Part shown: in pieces, positions 15,737-22,536 of the stretch
Layout: every line of letters starts with the position of its first letter
Position numbering within the stretch: the first letter of the stretch is position 1
NCBI GenBank assembly: GCA_005880695.1
Contig: VBGR01000053.1
Location: forward strand, 1 to 32,746
From: Chloroflexota bacterium
GTDB taxonomy: Bacteria; Chloroflexota; Dormibacteria; Dormibacterales; Dormibacteraceae
DNA: 32,746 bases
Direction: 5' to 3'
Translations under genes and position numbers: made by a program
The notes under the pieces: model-generated
The model's database searches: none
Told to the model about the DNA's origin: nothing
Seen by the model: only the letters and a program-made list of their open reading frames with translations

Positions 15737-16240
15737 CTAGGCGCAGCGCCAGTCGCCGGTGATGCGTTCGGAGAGGTCGTTGAGCGCGGCGCCGAAAGCG
15801 AGCGAGGCGTCGACGCTGCCGGCCTGCTGTCCCGGGTCGACCGTCAGGCTGGCCGGCAGCGAGGGCGAGTCGCTGCCCAGGACGGTGGGCGGCTGCGCGA
15901 GGCCGAACTGGAAGGTCGAGAAGCCGCTGCCGCTCTCTTCCTGGCTGGCCGAATAGGTTCCCGCGCCTTTGTAGCCCTTGACTGAGATCGCCAGGTAAAC
16001 CTTCTCGCCGCGCAGCATGCCGGCGAGGTTGACGTCGAACGTCCCCGCGCTCTTGGCGCAGGTGATCTGCGCGGCGGGTAGGTGGCCGGGGTAGCGCCCG
16101 CTGAAGTCGAGGTTCTGGAGCACCTCGCCCGTGTCGGAGGCGGAGGGAGTCGCCTGCGGTCCGGCGGTTCCCGATCCGCCGCCGCAGGAAGCGCCGAGCA
16201 GGGCCAAGAAGGCGAGGGCGACGGAGGCACGGGATTGCAT
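15737..16240 (-). CDS. Predicted exported lipoprotein, function unknown
   Basis: A 167-residue protein starting at the ATG 16238-16240. The leader QSRASVALAFLALLGASC ends in a cysteine followed by GGGSG, which resembles a lipoprotein signal, although Gly at minus 3 is not the best lipobox. The mature part is rich in Gly, Ser and Thr and probably mostly beta-strand. I recognise no family. The frame is open upstream, but the leader and the minus-10-like element fit this ATG. It sits between the PAP2-related gene and tlyA. Confidence 0.7.
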   Translation of the reverse strand: MQSRASVALAFLALLGASCGGGSGTAGPQATPSASDTGEVLQNLDFSGRYPGHLPAAQITCAKSAGTFDVNLAGMLRGEKVYLAISVKGYKGAGTYSASQEESGSGFSTFQFGLAQPPTVLGSDSPSLPASLTVDPGQQAGSVDASLAFGAALNDLSERITGDWRCA

Positions 16241-16251
16241 GGGCGCAGGGG

Positions 16252-16257
16252 ATTGTA
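16252..16257 (-). promoter_or_regulatory. Candidate minus-10 element upstream of the lipoprotein gene
   Basis: The minus strand reads TACAAT, one mismatch from TATAAT, ending 11 bases before the lipoprotein ATG. It lies in the 28-base gap after the PAP2-related gene. Transcription from it would give a leader of about 5 bases. No good minus-35 is visible. Confidence 0.4.
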
Positions 16258-16268
16258 AACACCAGAAT

Positions 16269-16694
16269 TCAAGCTGGAACGAGCAAGCCCACGGCAATTC
16301 CCAGCCCGGCGCCGACGAACACCTCGAACGGCGTGTGGCCGAGCAGCTCGCGCAGCCCTTCCTCGCGCACCCCGCGCTGGGCGAAGAGGTCGTCGACCAG
16401 CCGGTTCAGGATCACCGCCTGGCGGCCAGCCGCGCGGCGAACGCCGGCGGCGTCGTACATGACCACGAAGGAAAAGATGAGGGCAATCGCGAAGAAGGCG
16501 TTAGAGATCCCGTTAAAGCGGCCGATGGTGGTCGTCAGCGCGGCGACCATCGCGGTGTGGGAGCTCGGCATTCCTCCCATCTCAGCCAGTCCGCGCAGGT
16601 AGAGGCGCCGGTGCCGGAGTGAGTCCAGGACCACCTTGGTGCCCTGGGCGATCGCCCAGGCGATCAGCGGCAGGACGATGTAGCGGAGGCTCAT
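16269..16694 (-). CDS. Divergent PAP2-family (DUF212, YuiD-like) membrane protein
   Basis: A 141-residue membrane protein. The GMPSSHTAMVAAL segment near residues 40-52 corresponds to the SRTSH-type motif of PAP2 phosphatases, in the reduced form typical of the YuiD/DUF212 family. DDLF near 99-102 and the terminal GHTPFEVFVGAGLG are also family-typical. It has about three to four hydrophobic segments. Enzymatic activity is not established for the family. The ATG at 16692-16694 overlaps the xseB stop as ATGA. In other genomes the family often lies near xseB, ispA and dxs. Confidence 0.85.
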   Translation of the reverse strand: MSLRYIVLPLIAWAIAQGTKVVLDSLRHRRLYLRGLAEMGGMPSSHTAMVAALTTTIGRFNGISNAFFAIALIFSFVVMYDAAGVRRAAGRQAVILNRLVDDLFAQRGVREEGLRELLGHTPFEVFVGAGLGIAVGLLVPA

Positions 16695-16879
16695 CGAGCC
16701 TGGCCGGCGAGGGACTGGAGTCGCGTCTCCGCCTCAGCCAGCAGGCGGACCGCCTCCTCGTAGTCGGCGACCAGCTCTTCGACCGGGGCCTGGCCGGCCG
16801 CCAGCCGCCCGATCGCCGCCTCCAGCCGGTCGAGAAGCGTGTCGACGCCTGCCGAGGCGTCAGGTTGCTCAGAGGTCAC
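16691..16879 (-). CDS. xseB: Exodeoxyribonuclease VII small subunit
   Basis: A 62-residue helical protein that binds the XseA catalytic subunit of exonuclease VII. Characteristic sequence: LLDRLEAAIGRLAAGQ and PVEELVADYEEAVRLL near residues 15-46. The GTG at 16877-16879 overlaps the nusB stop as GTGA. The large subunit gene xseA, usually directly upstream, is not in the window. Confidence 0.88.
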   Translation of the reverse strand: MTSEQPDASAGVDTLLDRLEAAIGRLAAGQAPVEELVADYEEAVRLLAEAETRLQSLAGQAR

Positions 16880-17286
16880 GATGGCGAGCCGGCCGCCGCG
16901 ATCTTCCCGAGCACTCCGTTCACGAAGCGGGCCGCCTCCTCTCCCGAGAAGGTCCTGGCCAGCTCGATCGACTCGTTGATGGCCGCCCGGACGGGGACGT
17001 TGCGGGACACCGCGATCTCGTAGGCGGCGATGCGCAGGATGATCCGGTCGACCTTGGCCATCTGGTCCAGCGGCCAGTTCTTGGAAGCGGAGGCGATCAT
17101 GTCGTCCAGCTCCGAGCCGTGCTCCATGACTCCAAGCACGAGCTCTTCCGCGAAGCGTGCCACCTCGGGGTCCACGGCCTCCTCGGCGAAGCGGTAATGG
17201 AGCGCCTGGCCTGGATCCTTGGGATCGCTTTCCAACTCGAAGAGGACCTTGAGGGCCAGCTCACGCGCCTGGTGCCGGCGTCCCAC
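16876..17286 (-). CDS. nusB: Transcription antitermination factor NusB
   Basis: Binds boxA RNA with NusE (S10) to promote antitermination on rRNA operons. A 136-residue all-helical protein with RHQARELALKVLFELE near residues 4-19, DQMAKVDRIILRIAAYEI near 74-91, and PVRAAINESIELARTFSG near 97-114, all signatures. The start is GTG at 17284-17286, 14 bases after the Asp23-family stop. Its place between the Asp23-family gene and xseB follows the common arrangement. Confidence 0.95.
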   Translation of the reverse strand: MGRRHQARELALKVLFELESDPKDPGQALHYRFAEEAVDPEVARFAEELVLGVMEHGSELDDMIASASKNWPLDQMAKVDRIILRIAAYEIAVSRNVPVRAAINESIELARTFSGEEAARFVNGVLGKIAAAGSPS

Positions 17287-17300
17287 GCGGCGCCGGGAGG

Positions 17301-17666
17301 TTAAGCCGTGACCGGGAAGGCCACGTGCGAGACGAAGACGTCGACCGCCGCCACCTCCAGGCCGAGCATCCGCTCGACCGCTTCGATGACGTTGTCCTGC
17401 ACGGCCTCGGCGACTTTGGGCACCATCGCCGCCGAAGAGACCGAGAGGAACACCTCGAGGTGCAGAGCGCGGTCGGTGTCCATCGTGACGCGCACGCCGT
17501 CGTGGGCGGTCTGGCGCTTGATGAAGTCGCCGAAGTGGCGGGCGTTCGCCTGGTCCATGTCGACCACCCCGTCGATCTCGCGCGAGGCCAGCGCGGCAAT
17601 GCTCGCGATGACCTCGTTGGCGACTCGCACGCCCCCCAGCGTCGATTCCTGGTCCATACGGCTCAT
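17301..17666 (-). CDS. Asp23/Gls24 family envelope stress response protein
   Basis: A 121-residue Asp23/Gls24 (DUF322) domain protein: GGVRVANEVIASIAALASREIDGV at the start and V-DVFVSHVAFP at the end, as in YqhY. Asp23 proteins of Gram-positives are membrane-associated and linked to envelope stress. YqhY, encoded next to nusB in Firmicutes, is connected to fatty acid synthesis control. The role here is inferred from that position. Two in-frame ATGs exist: 17664-17666, chosen, and 17655-17657. Upstream lies a hairpin with a GAAA loop. Confidence 0.88.
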   Translation of the reverse strand: MSRMDQESTLGGVRVANEVIASIAALASREIDGVVDMDQANARHFGDFIKRQTAHDGVRVTMDTDRALHLEVFLSVSSAAMVPKVAEAVQDNVIEAVERMLGLEVAAVDVFVSHVAFPVTA

Positions 17667-17676
17667 GAATGCTACT

Positions 17677-17696
17677 ACCCCCGCTTTCGCTCGGGG
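17677..17696 (-). other. Hairpin between efp and the Asp23-family gene
   Basis: Immediately after the efp stop, the minus strand can fold as CCCC-(GA)-GC-GAAA-GC-(G)-GGGG with a GNRA-type loop. No run of T follows, so it is not a clear intrinsic terminator. It could be an RNA-processing or stability element. Confidence 0.35.
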
Positions 17697-18254
17697 TCAG
17701 ACGCGTTCCATGTAGGCCCCGGTCCGGGTGTCGACTTTGATGCGGTCGCCTTTGTTCACGAAGAGGGGGACCTGGACCGCGGCGCCTGTCTCCAGGCGGG
17801 CCGGCTTGAAGGAGGCGGAGACGGTGTCCCCGCGGATCCCGGGCTCGGTCTCGGTCACCTGGAGCTCCACGTTGATCGGCAGCTCGACTCCGATCACCGA
17901 ATCCTCGTAGCGAAGGATGTTCACCGGGTTGCCTTCCTTCAAGTACGGGATCAGGTCCTCCAGCGTCTCCTTGGGCAGCGCCACCTGCTCGAAGTTCTGG
18001 TTGTCCATGAAGTGGTAGAGGTCGCCGTCGTTGTAGAGGTAAGTGGCTTCGGACTTCTCGATCCGGACCGCCTTGTACTTGTCGCCGCTGCGGAAGCTTT
18101 GCTCGAAGATGGCGCCGGTCCGGACGTTCCGGAGCCGGGCCTTGATCACGGCGCCGGCTCGCGCCAGCTTGATGTGCTCGACGTGGACGACCGCGACCAG
18201 CTGGCCGTCCATCTCGAACGTGGTGCCGGTGCGGAAGTCATTCGTAGAGACCAC
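17697..18254 (-). CDS. efp: Translation elongation factor P
   Basis: Helps ribosomes stalled on proline stretches. All three domains are present over 185 residues, a normal length. STNDFRTGTTF opens domain I; YLYNDGDLYHFMDNQNFEQ lies near residues 71-89; the C-terminal domain carries GDTVSASFKPARLETGA and ends with DRIKVDTRTGAYMERV. The domain I tip, normally H-V-K-P-G-K-G-G-A, reads HIKLARAGA, so Arg replaces the modified Lys and the Pro-Gly is lost. The start is GTG at 18252-18254, overlapping the aroQ stop by 17 bases. The preceding aroB-aroQ neighbourhood is typical. Confidence 0.95.
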   Translation of the reverse strand: MVSTNDFRTGTTFEMDGQLVAVVHVEHIKLARAGAVIKARLRNVRTGAIFEQSFRSGDKYKAVRIEKSEATYLYNDGDLYHFMDNQNFEQVALPKETLEDLIPYLKEGNPVNILRYEDSVIGVELPINVELQVTETEPGIRGDTVSASFKPARLETGAAVQVPLFVNKGDRIKVDTRTGAYMERV

Positions 18255-18681
18255 TCAGGTACTCCATCGCGAAGACATAGCCGCGGCTGCCCATGCCGGT
18301 GATCACCGCCGCGGCCGCCGGTGCGGTCACGCTCGTCTGGCGGTAGCTCTCCTTGCGCGCGAAGAGGTTCGAGAGGTGTACCTCGACGATCGGGACCGGC
18401 AGCGCGCGCAGGCAGTCGTAGAGGGCGATCGAGTAGTGCGTCAGGCCGGCCGGGTTGATGATCACGCCCACAGCGTCCGCCGGCGTGCGCTGGAGCCGGT
18501 CGACCAGTTCACCCTCGTGGTTGGACTGGAAGAAATCGGCCGTCCAGCCCAGGTCATGGGCTTTGGCGTCGACCATCGCCTGGATGTCGGCCAGCGTCTG
18601 CAGGCCGTAGATCTCCGGCTCCCGCGTGCCAAGCGTGTTCAGGTTGGGTCCGTTCGCGACGACCACCCGGCGGCCTTTCAT
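18238..18681 (-). CDS. aroQ: 3-dehydroquinate dehydratase type II
   Basis: Dehydrates 3-dehydroquinate to 3-dehydroshikimate (shikimate pathway step 3). A 147-residue protein with NGPNLNTLGTREPEIYG near residues 10-26, including the catalytic Arg and Tyr; QSNHEGEL near 52-59; INPAGLTHYS near 75-84; and EVHLSNLFARKESYR near 99-113, with the catalytic His. The ATG at 18679-18681 overlaps the aroB stop as ATGA. Confidence 0.96.
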   Translation of the reverse strand: MKGRRVVVANGPNLNTLGTREPEIYGLQTLADIQAMVDAKAHDLGWTADFFQSNHEGELVDRLQRTPADAVGVIINPAGLTHYSIALYDCLRALPVPIVEVHLSNLFARKESYRQTSVTAPAAAAVITGMGSRGYVFAMEYLSGLYE

Positions 18682-19679
18682 GACCCGGAAAGTATCTCAG
18701 CGACAGCCTCTCGAACGATCTCTTCTGGTACTTCGTGTCCCGGCTCCGGCCGGCCCGCGTCGCGCAGGAGCACCCAGCGGGGCCGGCCGGCGCGGGCTTT
18801 CTTGTCGCCCGGCAGGGCGTCCAGTACCCGGTTGACGGCCAGGTCGGGCAGCGGCCCAGGCAGGCCGTGGGCGGCCAGCAGGCGGTCTTGCTGCTCCACA
18901 ACCGCGGCCGGGCAGCCCAGCACCCGTTGGGAGATTCGAGCCGCGACCCGCATCCCCGCGGCCACCGCCCGGCCGTGGGCGAGCGTGTACCCGGACAGCG
19001 CCTCGATGGCGTGGCCGGCCGTATGGCCGTAGTTGAGAACCTCCCGGAGGCCGCTTTCCCGCTCGTCGGCCGCGACGATCTCAGCTTTCGCGCGGACCGA
19101 GCGCTCGACGACCTCGGCGAAGTCGCCCACGTCCGCCATTCCCGGGTCGAGGGTCATCGTGTACTTGACGATCTCGGCATAACCGGACTGCTTCTCGGCT
19201 TCCGGGAGTGTGTCGAGCCAGTCCAGGTCGCAGAGGACGGCGCGCGGCTGCCAGAAGCTGCCGATCGCGTTCTTGGCCCGGCTCGAGTTGATGCCGGTCT
19301 TGCCGCCGATCGCCGAGTCGACCATGGCCAGCAGCGTGGTCGGCACGTTGATCAGGGCGACTCCGCGCTGCCAGATCGAGGCCGCGAAGCCCGCGGCGTC
19401 GCCGATCGTGCCGCCTCCCAGCGCGACCACCGTCCCGTCCCGGCCCAGCCGGTGCGCCTCCAGTGAGTCGACTATCTGGCGCAGCCCATCCCAGGACTTG
19501 ATGTCCTCGCCCGCGGCGACCTTGACAACCGCGGCGCCGGGCAGCGCCAGCGGCGGCAGCGCCAGGTCCTGGACGATCACCACCTGCCCCTCGACGAGGC
19601 CCGCCAGCTCCGCAATTGCGCCGGCTCCGATCAGCACCGGGTAGGGCCGGCCCGGGATGGCGACCTCTACCCGGCGCAG
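18678..19679 (-). CDS. aroB: 3-dehydroquinate synthase
   Basis: Converts DAHP to 3-dehydroquinate with NAD and a metal ion (step 2). Visible: VALGGGTIGDAAGFAAS with the NAD-binding glycines, PTTLLAMVDSAIGGKTGIN, and the metal ligands in SGYAEIVKY and LNYGHTAGHAIE. The first ATG/GTG/TTG in frame is GTG at 19635-19637, but the conserved N-terminal strand VEVAIPGRPYPVLIG lies mostly upstream of it with no such start. I therefore chose the CTG at 19677-19679, which gives 333 residues and overlaps aroK by 13 bases. If GTG is used the protein has 319 residues and lacks the first strand. Confidence 0.93.
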   Translation of the reverse strand: MRRVEVAIPGRPYPVLIGAGAIAELAGLVEGQVVIVQDLALPPLALPGAAVVKVAAGEDIKSWDGLRQIVDSLEAHRLGRDGTVVALGGGTIGDAAGFAASIWQRGVALINVPTTLLAMVDSAIGGKTGINSSRAKNAIGSFWQPRAVLCDLDWLDTLPEAEKQSGYAEIVKYTMTLDPGMADVGDFAEVVERSVRAKAEIVAADERESGLREVLNYGHTAGHAIEALSGYTLAHGRAVAAGMRVAARISQRVLGCPAAVVEQQDRLLAAHGLPGPLPDLAVNRVLDALPGDKKARAGRPRWVLLRDAGRPEPGHEVPEEIVREAVAEILSGS

Positions 19680-20152
19680 AGCTCGAGGACCTCCGCTACG
19701 ACCTCATCGAAGGGCCGGTTGGCGTCGACGGAGCGGTCCGCCTCCTGATAGCGGGGCAGCCTCGCTCGGTAGCGCAGCCGGAACTCCTCCAGGTCGCGCG
19801 TGAGCGGCCGGTGGGGCGCGGCAGCCCGCTCCCAAAGCCGGTCCGGATCGGCGTTCAGGAAGATCGTGAGCGCCGCTTGGCGGACCAGCCGCCAGGTGGT
19901 GTCGTCCATCGGCGTGCCCCCGCCCAGGGCGACGACGCCACCCGCCGCCAGCGCCTCAGGCACGGCCGCCGATTCCGCCTCCCGGAATTTGGCCTCGCCC
20001 TGGCTCTCGAAGACCTCGGCGATGGTCCGCCCGGTCCTGCGCTCGAGCAGCTCGTCCAGGTCGGTGAAAGGCAGGCCCAGGCGCGCGGCGACCGCCCGCC
20101 CGACGGTGGTCTTGCCCGACCCCATGAAGCCGACCAGCACTACCAGCTTCAG
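19667..20152 (-). CDS. aroK: Shikimate kinase
   Basis: Phosphorylates shikimate at O3 (step 5). P-loop GFMGSGKTTVG, FTDLDELLERRTG with the shikimate-binding Asp, FREAES, ALGGGTP and the lid arginines in RPLTRD are all visible. The first ATG/GTG/TTG is GTG at 20138-20140, which would leave only L-V before GFMGSGK. The codons upstream read K-L-V-V-L-V, the expected first strand, and begin at CTG 20150-20152, 4 bases after the aroC stop. I used that CTG, giving 161 residues. A second CTG at 20144-20146 is also possible. Confidence 0.93.
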   Translation of the reverse strand: MKLVVLVGFMGSGKTTVGRAVAARLGLPFTDLDELLERRTGRTIAEVFESQGEAKFREAESAAVPEALAAGGVVALGGGTPMDDTTWRLVRQAALTIFLNADPDRLWERAAAPHRPLTRDLEEFRLRYRARLPRYQEADRSVDANRPFDEVVAEVLELCAG

Positions 20153-20156
20153 GTGC

Positions 20157-21317
20157 CTAGCGCGCGAGCGTGTCCTGGTAGGCGCGGAAGTTGCGACCGA
20201 CCTCTTCCATGGAGTCGCCGCCGAACTTCTCCAGGAAGGCGTCTGCCAGCACCAGCGCCACCATGGCCTCGCCGATCACGCCCGCGGCCGGGACGACGCA
20301 GACGTCGCTTCGCTCGTAGTGCGCCTGGACCTTTTCCTTGGTCTTGAGGTCGACCGACGGCATCGGCGTCTTCATCGTCGAGATCGGCTTGATCGCGGCG
20401 CGCAGGTCGAGCGGCTCGCCATTGGTGACGCCTCCGGTCAACCCGCCGGCCCGGTTGGTGAGGTGGCGAAAGCGGCCGCCCTGGTAGTCGATCTCATCGT
20501 GGAATTGCGAGCCCGGCCGGCTCGCGCCTTCGAAGCCGGCACCGAACTCCACACCTTTGATGGCGTTGATGCTGAGCATGGCCTGAGCGAGCCTTCCGTC
20601 CAGCTTGCGATCCCAGTGCACGTAGCTGCCGAGACCCGCCGGCAGACCGGTTGCCACGACCCTGAAGGTGCCGCCCAGCGTGTCGCCCCGCTCGCCTGCT
20701 GCATCGATCTCCTGGACCATCCGCCTGCTTGCCTCGGGATCGGGGCAGCGGACCGGCGAGGCCGCGATCTCCTCTTCGGAGAGCGTGGCCGGGTCGACGG
20801 CGTCGTAGCCCGTGTCGACGGGTCCGATGGACTGGCTGAAGCTCATGACCGTGATCCCGAACTCGCCCAGCAGCTTCTTGGCGACCCCGCCTGCTGCGAC
20901 GCGAGTCGCCGTCTCCCGCGCGCTCGACCGCTCGAGCACGTTGCGCACGTCGGTGTGGCCGTACTTGAGAGCGCCCGCGAGGTCGGCGTGCCCGGGCCGG
21001 AGCCTGGTCACCGGCTTGGGCGCGAAGCCCTCCTTGGCGGCCGTCATCTCGGCTGTCCAGTTGGCGTGGTCCCGGTTCTCGATGACGAGGGCGACCGGGC
21101 TGCCGATCGTGTAGCCGCCGCGCACGCCGGCCACGATGCGGGCCCAGTCGGTCTCGATCTGCTGGCGTCCGCCCCGGCCATGGCCGCCCTGGCGGCGACC
21201 AAGGTCGCGCCGCAAGTCATCCTCCGAGACCTCGAGGCCGGCCGGCAGCCCTTCGATGATCACGGTCAGCTGGGGCCCATGAGACTCCCCTGCCGTGAGC
21301 CAGCGGAAAGCTGCCAT
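20157..21317 (-). CDS. aroC: Chorismate synthase
   Basis: Forms chorismate from EPSP using reduced FMN (step 7). The N-terminus FRWLTAGESHGPQLTVIIEGLPAGLE is diagnostic, as are RRQGGHGRGGRQ near residues 42-53, RPGHADLAGALKYG, SSARETATRVAAGGVAKKLL, and the C-terminal RSDVCVVPAAGVIGEAMVA. At 386 residues the length is normal. The ATG at 21315-21317 directly follows the stop of the PH-domain gene (TGAATG). Confidence 0.96.
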   Translation of the reverse strand: MAAFRWLTAGESHGPQLTVIIEGLPAGLEVSEDDLRRDLGRRQGGHGRGGRQQIETDWARIVAGVRGGYTIGSPVALVIENRDHANWTAEMTAAKEGFAPKPVTRLRPGHADLAGALKYGHTDVRNVLERSSARETATRVAAGGVAKKLLGEFGITVMSFSQSIGPVDTGYDAVDPATLSEEEIAASPVRCPDPEASRRMVQEIDAAGERGDTLGGTFRVVATGLPAGLGSYVHWDRKLDGRLAQAMLSINAIKGVEFGAGFEGASRPGSQFHDEIDYQGGRFRHLTNRAGGLTGGVTNGEPLDLRAAIKPISTMKTPMPSVDLKTKEKVQAHYERSDVCVVPAAGVIGEAMVALVLADAFLEKFGGDSMEEVGRNFRAYQDTLAR

Positions 21318-21833
21318 TCAGACGTCGGACGCTTGGGGCGTGCCCTCTTCGAGGCCCTGGGTCCGGAGCTTCTCGGCCCGCACGAAAACCTCGTCGCGGA
21401 ACCGTTGCGGCTTGGGCAGCGCCTCCAGCACCTCAGCCCCGGCGGCGCCGGCGGAGTCGATCTCGATGTGGCCGAAGCCGAAGAGACGGCCCAGCAGGCT
21501 CTGGCGGGTGGCGATGTCCTGGACGCGGTCCAGCGCGATCACCTTGGAGGAGCGCGAGAAAACGCCCTCTTCGAGGATCACGCGGCGGTCGGTGACCATG
21601 AAGCTGCGCGAGCGCCAGCGGACCCAGAGCACGATCAGCCAGAGGCCGAGGATGGCGACGACCAGCAGCGTGCCGATGATCTTGTAGTCGCGGTTCAGCC
21701 CGGTCGCAAAGTAGTCGACGAGAACGGCCGCAACCACCAACACGAGCGGGATCAGCAAGGGCGCCAGCAGCACCGCCCAGTGCTGATGGGACTTCAAGAC
21801 CAGCGTTTCGCCCGGCATCAGGTCCTTTGTCAT
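21318..21833 (-). CDS. Bacterial PH-domain (bPH2/YdbS-type) membrane protein
   Basis: A 171-residue protein starting MTKDLMPGETLVLKSHQHW, with two hydrophobic segments (about residues 21-40 and 53-72), then a bacterial PH-like domain: RSFMVTDRRVILEEGVFSRSSKVIALDRVQDIATRQSLLGRLFGFGHIEI, in which T-D-R-R-V and L-G-R-L-F-G-F-G are family features. Function is not established. The ATG at 21831-21833 is used; the next in-frame ATG (MPGETL) has an AAAGGA before it and may be the real start. The frame is also open further upstream into pilD, but that part looks unconserved. It lies 10 bases after pilD. Confidence 0.85.
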   Translation of the reverse strand: MTKDLMPGETLVLKSHQHWAVLLAPLLIPLVLVVAAVLVDYFATGLNRDYKIIGTLLVVAILGLWLIVLWVRWRSRSFMVTDRRVILEEGVFSRSSKVIALDRVQDIATRQSLLGRLFGFGHIEIDSAGAAGAEVLEALPKPQRFRDEVFVRAEKLRTQGLEEGTPQASDV

Positions 21834-21843
21834 GCGCGTCGCG

Positions 21844-22536
21844 TTATTTTGCCCCTTGCTCCAGGAGGACGACCAGCGCACCCGCCGAAAGGAAGGGGCC
21901 GTAGGGAATCGCGTCCTTCATGGTGCGGATCCGCAGGATGACCAGCAGCAAGGAGGTCACGCCCGCGAAGAGGACGCCCAGGAAGAGCGCTGAAATGATC
22001 GCGAAGCCCGTCCAGCCGGTCACCAGGCCGATGAACGCGACCAGCTTCACATCGCCGAAGCCGAGCGCGTCGGCTCCATAGATTGCCGAGCCGATGAGCG
22101 CCAGGGCCAGGAACAGGAGACCCGCGGCGAGACCGGTCAGGACGCTGTTGACGACGCCGAGGCCTGGCGTGAAGAAGCTGAACAGAATCGCTGCAGCCAT
22201 CGCCGGAAACATGACTCGATCGAGGATCAGCCGGTGCTCGAAATCGAAGAAGACGACCTGCACGAAGACGGCGACGAGGCAGCTCTTCAGGATGAGGAGC
22301 GGGCTCGGGCCGAGCCGGTAGGCAAACGCCGCGAAGAGGGCGGCGTTGAGAATCGGCGGTCCCCAAACCTGCCAGGGCCGGGAGCCGTACTCGATCTTCT
22401 CCCGCTCCGAAAGCCACACCGTCAAGCGCCGGATGCCCAGACCGACAAGGAAGCCGACGACCAGCCAAACGCCGGCCGTGACTAGCCTGGCAACGAGGCT
22501 CGCATCGCCTCCAAGGGGGCTGGCAACCTGGTCCAC
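21844..22536 (-). CDS. Prepilin peptidase (A24 family) without the methylase loop
   Basis: A polytopic membrane aspartic protease of 230 residues. The two catalytic Asp regions are visible: FDFEHRLILDRV and GFGDVKL. Family members cut type IV prepilin leaders. The N-terminal cytoplasmic loop with the four cysteines of the N-methyltransferase domain (as in PilD) is absent: hydrophobic helix, short RRLTVWLSEREK loop, then RPWQVWGPPILNAALF. The GTG at 22534-22536 is the best available start; it overlaps aroE by 55 bases. No pilin, PilB, PilC or PilT gene lies in the window. Confidence 0.87.
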   Translation of the reverse strand: MDQVASPLGGDASLVARLVTAGVWLVVGFLVGLGIRRLTVWLSEREKIEYGSRPWQVWGPPILNAALFAAFAYRLGPSPLLILKSCLVAVFVQVVFFDFEHRLILDRVMFPAMAAAILFSFFTPGLGVVNSVLTGLAAGLLFLALALIGSAIYGADALGFGDVKLVAFIGLVTGWTGFAIISALFLGVLFAGVTSLLLVILRIRTMKDAIPYGPFLSAGALVVLLEQGAK

